Below are positions 60,453 to 64,000 of a DNA stretch of 64,000 nt, one piece after another. Each line of letters opens with the position of its first letter. The stretch's first letter is position 1. This stretch comes from Mammaliicoccus sciuri (GTDB taxonomy: Bacteria > Bacillota > Bacilli > Staphylococcales > Staphylococcaceae): positions 1,364,001 through 1,428,000 of the forward strand of contig NZ_CP094824.1 of the NCBI RefSeq assembly GCF_025561425.1. The letters run 5' to 3'. A program made the translations under genes and the position numbers. A model generated the notes under the pieces. The model saw only the letters and a list, made by a program, of their open reading frames with translations, was not told where the DNA came from and did not search any database.

Positions 60453-61778
60453 ATGGATAAGTATTTATCAGTTACAGCAATAACTAAATATATCAAATAT
60501 AAATTTGATCAAGATCCACATCTACTTAATGTCTTTATTAAAGGTGAAATATCAAACTTTAAAAGACATTCAAGTGGTCATCTTTACTTTGCCTTAAAAG
60601 ACGATAAAGGTGTACTCAGTGCTATGATGTTTAAATCGAGCGCAAATCAATTGTCGTTTAATCCTAAAGAAGGTGACCAAGTACTAGTTGAAGGTAGAAT
60701 TGGGGTTTATGAATCAAGAGGTGCTTACCAAATTTATGTTCAATCTATGCAATTAGATGGTGTTGGACTTCTATATGAAAAATTCGAAGCACTCAAAAAA
60801 GAATTAGCAGAAAAAGGTTACTTTGACCAAGAACACAAATTAAGTATACCTAAATATCCTAAGAAAATCGCTGTTTTAACAGCATCGACTGGCGCTGCAA
60901 TAAGAGATATATGTTCTACTTTAGATAAGCGATATCCACTTGCAGAACAAGTGTTAATGAGCACGTTAGTTCAAGGTAAAGGAGCTAAGGATAATATCAT
61001 TAACAATATCAAAGAAGCTGATTCCATGGACGTTGATGTTATTATCGTTGGTCGTGGTGGTGGATCTATTGAAGATTTATGGAGCTTCAATGAAAGAGAA
61101 GTTGTAGAAGCCATTTATCATTGTAAGACGCCTGTTATTTCAGCAGTTGGTCATGAAACTGATACGACATTAAGTGATTTTGTCAGTGATGTAAGAGCTG
61201 CAACACCGACTCAAGCTGCAGTTATTGCGACACCAGATATTAATGCGCTGTATCAACTGATTTCAAATGCTAGACAGTATTTAACAAAACATATCACGCA
61301 ATCTATACAGCAAGATAAACATAAATTAAAACAACTTTCATCATATTATAAATTGAAGACCCCTACGTTGCTATATGATCAAGAAACTCAGAAGTTAGAT
61401 GAATTACAAAAACAATTATCTAGAAATTTAGAACAGACTGTTACGCGTAATAATCATAAGCTGGATATCTTACAAAATAAATTGCGAATTACACCAATTT
61501 ATAATAAGACTTTTCAATTTAGACAAGACTTTGATCGTTTAAATATGCTTCAAATACAGCTCGTTAATCGTATTATAAGTCAAAAAAGACAAGTGCTGAC
61601 AAGCAAGTTAGCGCAACTAGATGCGTTAAGTCCGACTCAAATCATGTTGAGAGGTTATTCAATCATCGAAAAAGATGATAAAATCATTACAAGCAAAAAT
61701 GATTTAAAAATTGACGATGATATTACAATCAATTTAAAAGATGGTAAAATAAATGCTAATGTTAAGGAAATTAGGTGA
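60453..61778 (+). CDS. xseA: Exodeoxyribonuclease VII large subunit
   Basis: Single-strand-specific exonuclease subunit. 441 residues: N-terminal OB fold (VFIKGEISNFKRHSSGHLYF), catalytic core with IIVGRGGGSIEDLWSFN near residue 197 and AVGHETDTTLSDFVSDVRAATPTQAA (split), then a long coiled coil (about 270-390) and the C-terminal GYSI-K motif. ATG 60453 follows AGAGTGAT. Stop overlaps the xseB leader. Confidence 0.95.
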   Translation: MDKYLSVTAITKYIKYKFDQDPHLLNVFIKGEISNFKRHSSGHLYFALKDDKGVLSAMMFKSSANQLSFNPKEGDQVLVEGRIGVYESRGAYQIYVQSMQLDGVGLLYEKFEALKKELAEKGYFDQEHKLSIPKYPKKIAVLTASTGAAIRDICSTLDKRYPLAEQVLMSTLVQGKGAKDNIINNIKEADSMDVDVIIVGRGGGSIEDLWSFNEREVVEAIYHCKTPVISAVGHETDTTLSDFVSDVRAATPTQAAVIATPDINALYQLISNARQYLTKHITQSIQQDKHKLKQLSSYYKLKTPTLLYDQETQKLDELQKQLSRNLEQTVTRNNHKLDILQNKLRITPIYNKTFQFRQDFDRLNMLQIQLVNRIISQKRQVLTSKLAQLDALSPTQIMLRGYSIIEKDDKIITSKNDLKIDDDITINLKDGKINANVKEIR

Positions 61779-61783
61779 CAAAT

Positions 61784-62002
61784 GTGACTAAAGAACAAAC
61801 TTTTGAAGAAATGATGGAAGAATTAGAAAAAGTCGTCGGTAAATTAGACGAAGAAAATATTTCTCTTGAGGAATCAATTGAACTTTATCAAAGAGGTATT
61901 GAATTAAGTAGTAAATGTGAAAGGAAACTTAAAGCAGCGGAAGATAAAGTAAATAAACTTGTTCAAAAAGAAGGTGATTCAGATGAGTCAAATCATGAAT
62001 AG
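61784..62002 (+). CDS. xseB: Exodeoxyribonuclease VII small subunit
   Basis: 72 residues, two antiparallel helices that bind the XseA coiled coil: FEEMMEELEKVVGKLDEENISLEESIELYQRG (split as family signature FEE...L..IV..LE). Start at GTG 61784, 6 nt after TTAGGTG; GTG 61775 in frame overlaps the site. Overlaps the start of ispA by 20 nt. Confidence 0.92.
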   Translation: MTKEQTFEEMMEELEKVVGKLDEENISLEESIELYQRGIELSSKCERKLKAAEDKVNKLVQKEGDSDESNHE

Positions 62003-62861
62003 TTATGTAGATAAGTTCACTGAATCACTTAAACAAACGAAACTAGATTCAGTTGTAAATACACAATTAGAAGAAAGTATGCGCTATTCTTTATTAGCAG
62101 GTGGTAAGCGTATTCGTCCTGTACTATTATTAATGACGTTATCGATGTTAAAGACAGATATTAATAAAGGAATGGAAACGGCAAAAGCACTTGAAATGAT
62201 ACATACATATTCCCTTATACATGATGATTTACCAGCCATGGATAACGATGATTACAGACGAGGAATGGAAACGAATCATAAAATCTATGGTGATGCGACT
62301 GCAATCTTAGCTGGTGATGCATTATTAACAAAGGCTTTTGAACTGATTACTAAAGATACATATATTGAAGCTGACGACAAAGTGAAATTGATTAGATTGC
62401 TTTCTGAATCAGCAGGCCATCAAGGTATGGTTGGTGGACAAGTGTTAGATATGGAAAGTGAAAACAAAGAAATTTCGCTAGATACTTTACGCAAAATCCA
62501 TAGATATAAAACTGGCGCATTGATACGTTTTTCTGTCGTTGCAGCCTGTACGCTCGCTAAAGTTAATAGTAAGACATTTTTATTACTTGATTCATTTAGC
62601 CAAGAATTAGGATTAATATTCCAAATTAAAGACGATTTACTAGATATTGAAGGGGATTTCGATAAAATAGGTAAGTCGGTTGGTAGTGACGTCGCGAATC
62701 ATAAGAGTACTTATGTGTCTTTATTAGGTAAGACGAATACTAAAGTTGCTTTAGAACAACATGTGAATCAAGCGTTATATTTACTTGAACAATTAGAAGA
62801 TCAATATAACACTGAAGAACTCAAGTCTCTCACAAAATTATTTGCAAATAGAGAAAATTAA
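61983..62861 (+). CDS. ispA: Farnesyl diphosphate synthase (polyprenyl synthetase)
   Basis: Condenses IPP with DMAPP and GPP. 292 residues from ATG 61983 behind AAGGTG inside xseB. First Asp-rich motif DDLPAMDNDD near residue 82, GKRIRP near 43, second motif KDDLLDIEGD near 220. The GGxxGQ-like GGQVLDM and KTG motifs are in place. Links the MEP products of dxs/ispG/ispH to undecaprenol and quinone synthesis. Confidence 0.94.
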   Translation: MSQIMNSYVDKFTESLKQTKLDSVVNTQLEESMRYSLLAGGKRIRPVLLLMTLSMLKTDINKGMETAKALEMIHTYSLIHDDLPAMDNDDYRRGMETNHKIYGDATAILAGDALLTKAFELITKDTYIEADDKVKLIRLLSESAGHQGMVGGQVLDMESENKEISLDTLRKIHRYKTGALIRFSVVAACTLAKVNSKTFLLLDSFSQELGLIFQIKDDLLDIEGDFDKIGKSVGSDVANHKSTYVSLLGKTNTKVALEQHVNQALYLLEQLEDQYNTEELKSLTKLFANREN

Positions 62862-62917
62862 TCTATTTAATAATTTAGATGACTAGTCACAAGAATCGGG
62901 CTAAAGGTGGTTAAAAA

Positions 62918-64000
62918 ATGGATGTTTCAAAAATAAAAAACCCATCCTTCCTCAAAGATTTATCTCATCAAGAACTTGAACAACTGAGCAGTGACATTAG
63001 GAAATTTTTAATAGAAACTTGTTCAGTAACTGGCGGACATATTGGGGCAAATTTAGGTGTGGTTGAATTAACATTGAGCCTACATAAACATTTTAATAGC
63101 CCTGTAGATAAAATATTATGGGATGTTGGACATCAAACATACATTCATAAAATATTAACCGGAAGAGGCCACGAATTTAATTCTTTGCGACAATATAAAG
63201 GATTATGTGGTTTTCCTAAAATGAAAGAATCTGAACATGATGTATGGGAAGCTGGACATAGTTCAACTTCTTTATCTGCTGCTGTGGGGATGGCAAAAGC
63301 AAGAGATATATTAGGACAAGATCATCATGTTGTACCTGTAATTGGTGATGGTGCTTTAACAGGTGGTATGGCATTAGAAGCATTAAACCACATAGGACAT
63401 GACAAAACGAATTTAACGATTATTTTAAATGATAACGAAATGAGTATCGCACCAAATGTCGGTGCAATGCACAATATGTTTGCAAGAATACGATCAAACC
63501 AAAATTATAATCGCTTTAAATTTGATGCTGAAAGTTTGATTAACAGATTGCCTGGTGGAGATTTGTTAAAAGAGTCCGCGGATAAAATTAAAGACAGTTT
63601 AAAATATTTAGTCGTAGATGGCATCTTCTTTGAAGAACTCGGCATTAAATATATTGGGCCAGTAGATGGCCATAATTTTAAAGCATTAGATGAAGCGATC
63701 ACCGTTTCTAAACAAATGGACAAACCTGTTCTCATACACGTTGTCACTAAGAAAGGGAAAGGTTATAAACCTGCTGAGAAAGATGTAATTGGGACTTGGC
63801 ATGGTTTAGGACCATATAAACTTGAAACGGGTGAAGTGATAAAAGGAAATGCTGAAGGTCCAGCATGGAGTGCTTTAATGAGTGATGAAGTATTAGCTTA
63901 TGCGCAACAAGACAAACGAATTGTTGCAATCACGCCAGCTATGCCTATTGGATCAAAATTAACTAAATTTCAACAAACGTTACCTGAACAATTTTTTGAT
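62918..64000 (+). CDS. dxs: 1-deoxy-D-xylulose-5-phosphate synthase (partial, runs off the window)
   Basis: First MEP-pathway enzyme; condenses pyruvate and glyceraldehyde 3-phosphate with TPP. 361 codons are visible with no stop. N-terminal block [35 protein letters not shown] motif [16 protein letters not shown] near residue 147 and [15 protein letters not shown] are clear. ATG 62918 follows AAAGGTGG. It follows ispA as in B. subtilis (xseB-ispA-dxs). The C-terminal half lies beyond 64000. Confidence 0.95.
   Translation, partial: MDVSKIKNPSFLKDLSHQELEQLSSDIRKFLIETCSVTGGHIGANLGVVELTLSLHKHFNSPVDKILWDVGHQTYIHKILTGRGHEFNSLRQYKGLCGFPKMKESEHDVWEAGHSSTSLSAAVGMAKARDILGQDHHVVPVIGDGALTGGMALEALNHIGHDKTNLTIILNDNEMSIAPNVGAMHNMFARIRSNQNYNRFKFDAESLINRLPGGDLLKESADKIKDSLKYLVVDGIFFEELGIKYIGPVDGHNFKALDEAITVSKQMDKPVLIHVVTKKGKGYKPAEKDVIGTWHGLGPYKLETGEVIKGNAEGPAWSALMSDEVLAYAQQDKRIVAITPAMPIGSKLTKFQQTLPEQFFD

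Overview
The window is a low-GC Firmicute chromosome segment, almost entirely core genes, in an order that matches the Staphylococcaceae (dnaJ to sigA, then nfo, zur, sodA-pbp3, pst, comG, gcv, efp, acc, nusB, xseAB, ispA). Two traits argue against S. aureus. It has a membrane-anchored cytochrome c gene (cccA) beside sigA, and it has three genes of the MEP isoprenoid route (ispH, ispG, dxs), where S. aureus uses mevalonate. Together these fit the oxidase-positive S. sciuri group (Mammaliicoccus) or a close relative such as Macrococcus. The species is inference.

Layout. 1-4.3 kb: dnaJ-prmA-rsmE-mtaB. 4.3-7.8 kb: rpsU, then a flotillin operon (NfeD-like protein, floA, an unknown coiled-coil membrane protein) and a small PH-like membrane protein. 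7.9-11.7 kb: phoH-ybeY-dgkA-cdd-era-recO, facing glyS, which has a T-box leader. 13.5-20.2 kb: ccpN-ppsR-dnaG-sigA, cccA, trmK and a Nif3-like gene whose last codon is split by an IS150-like element. 21.7-27.3 kb: ispH (minus strand), cshB, nfo and a Zur-controlled zinc uptake operon. 27.3-28.2 kb: an IS200-like element with a frameshifted tnpA, then two tandem 33-bp hairpin units. 28.3-33.7 kb: a nucleotidase gene, ispG and a DUF1189 gene on the minus strand; sodA and pbp3 on the plus strand. 34-38.5 kb: pstSCAB-phoU behind a PhoP-type box. 38.5-43.3 kb: rpmG, fthC, a GluP-type rhomboid protease, glcK and small genes. 43.4-45.0 kb: an IS1182-family element flanked by two exact 34-bp copies of a terminator hairpin. 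45.4-49.0 kb: comGA to comGF plus a short comGG candidate. 49.0-55.9 kb: aroK, a glycine riboswitch with gcvT-gcvPA-gcvPB, a rhodanese, lipM and two small envelope genes. 56-64 kb: a peptidase P gene, efp, accBC, yqhY, nusB, xseAB, ispA and dxs, which runs off the window end.

Shared functions. Glycine supply and use are sensed twice, by the glyS T-box and the gcv riboswitch. Isoprenoid synthesis is spread over ispH, ispG, ispA and dxs. Zinc and phosphate uptake each carry their own operator. I found no defence island, prophage, CRISPR array, tRNA or rRNA. The most interesting unexplained signals are non-coding: a ~95-nt structured repeat present twice with compensatory base changes, the tandem hairpin pair near 28.15 kb, and the very clean footprints of the three insertion sequences.
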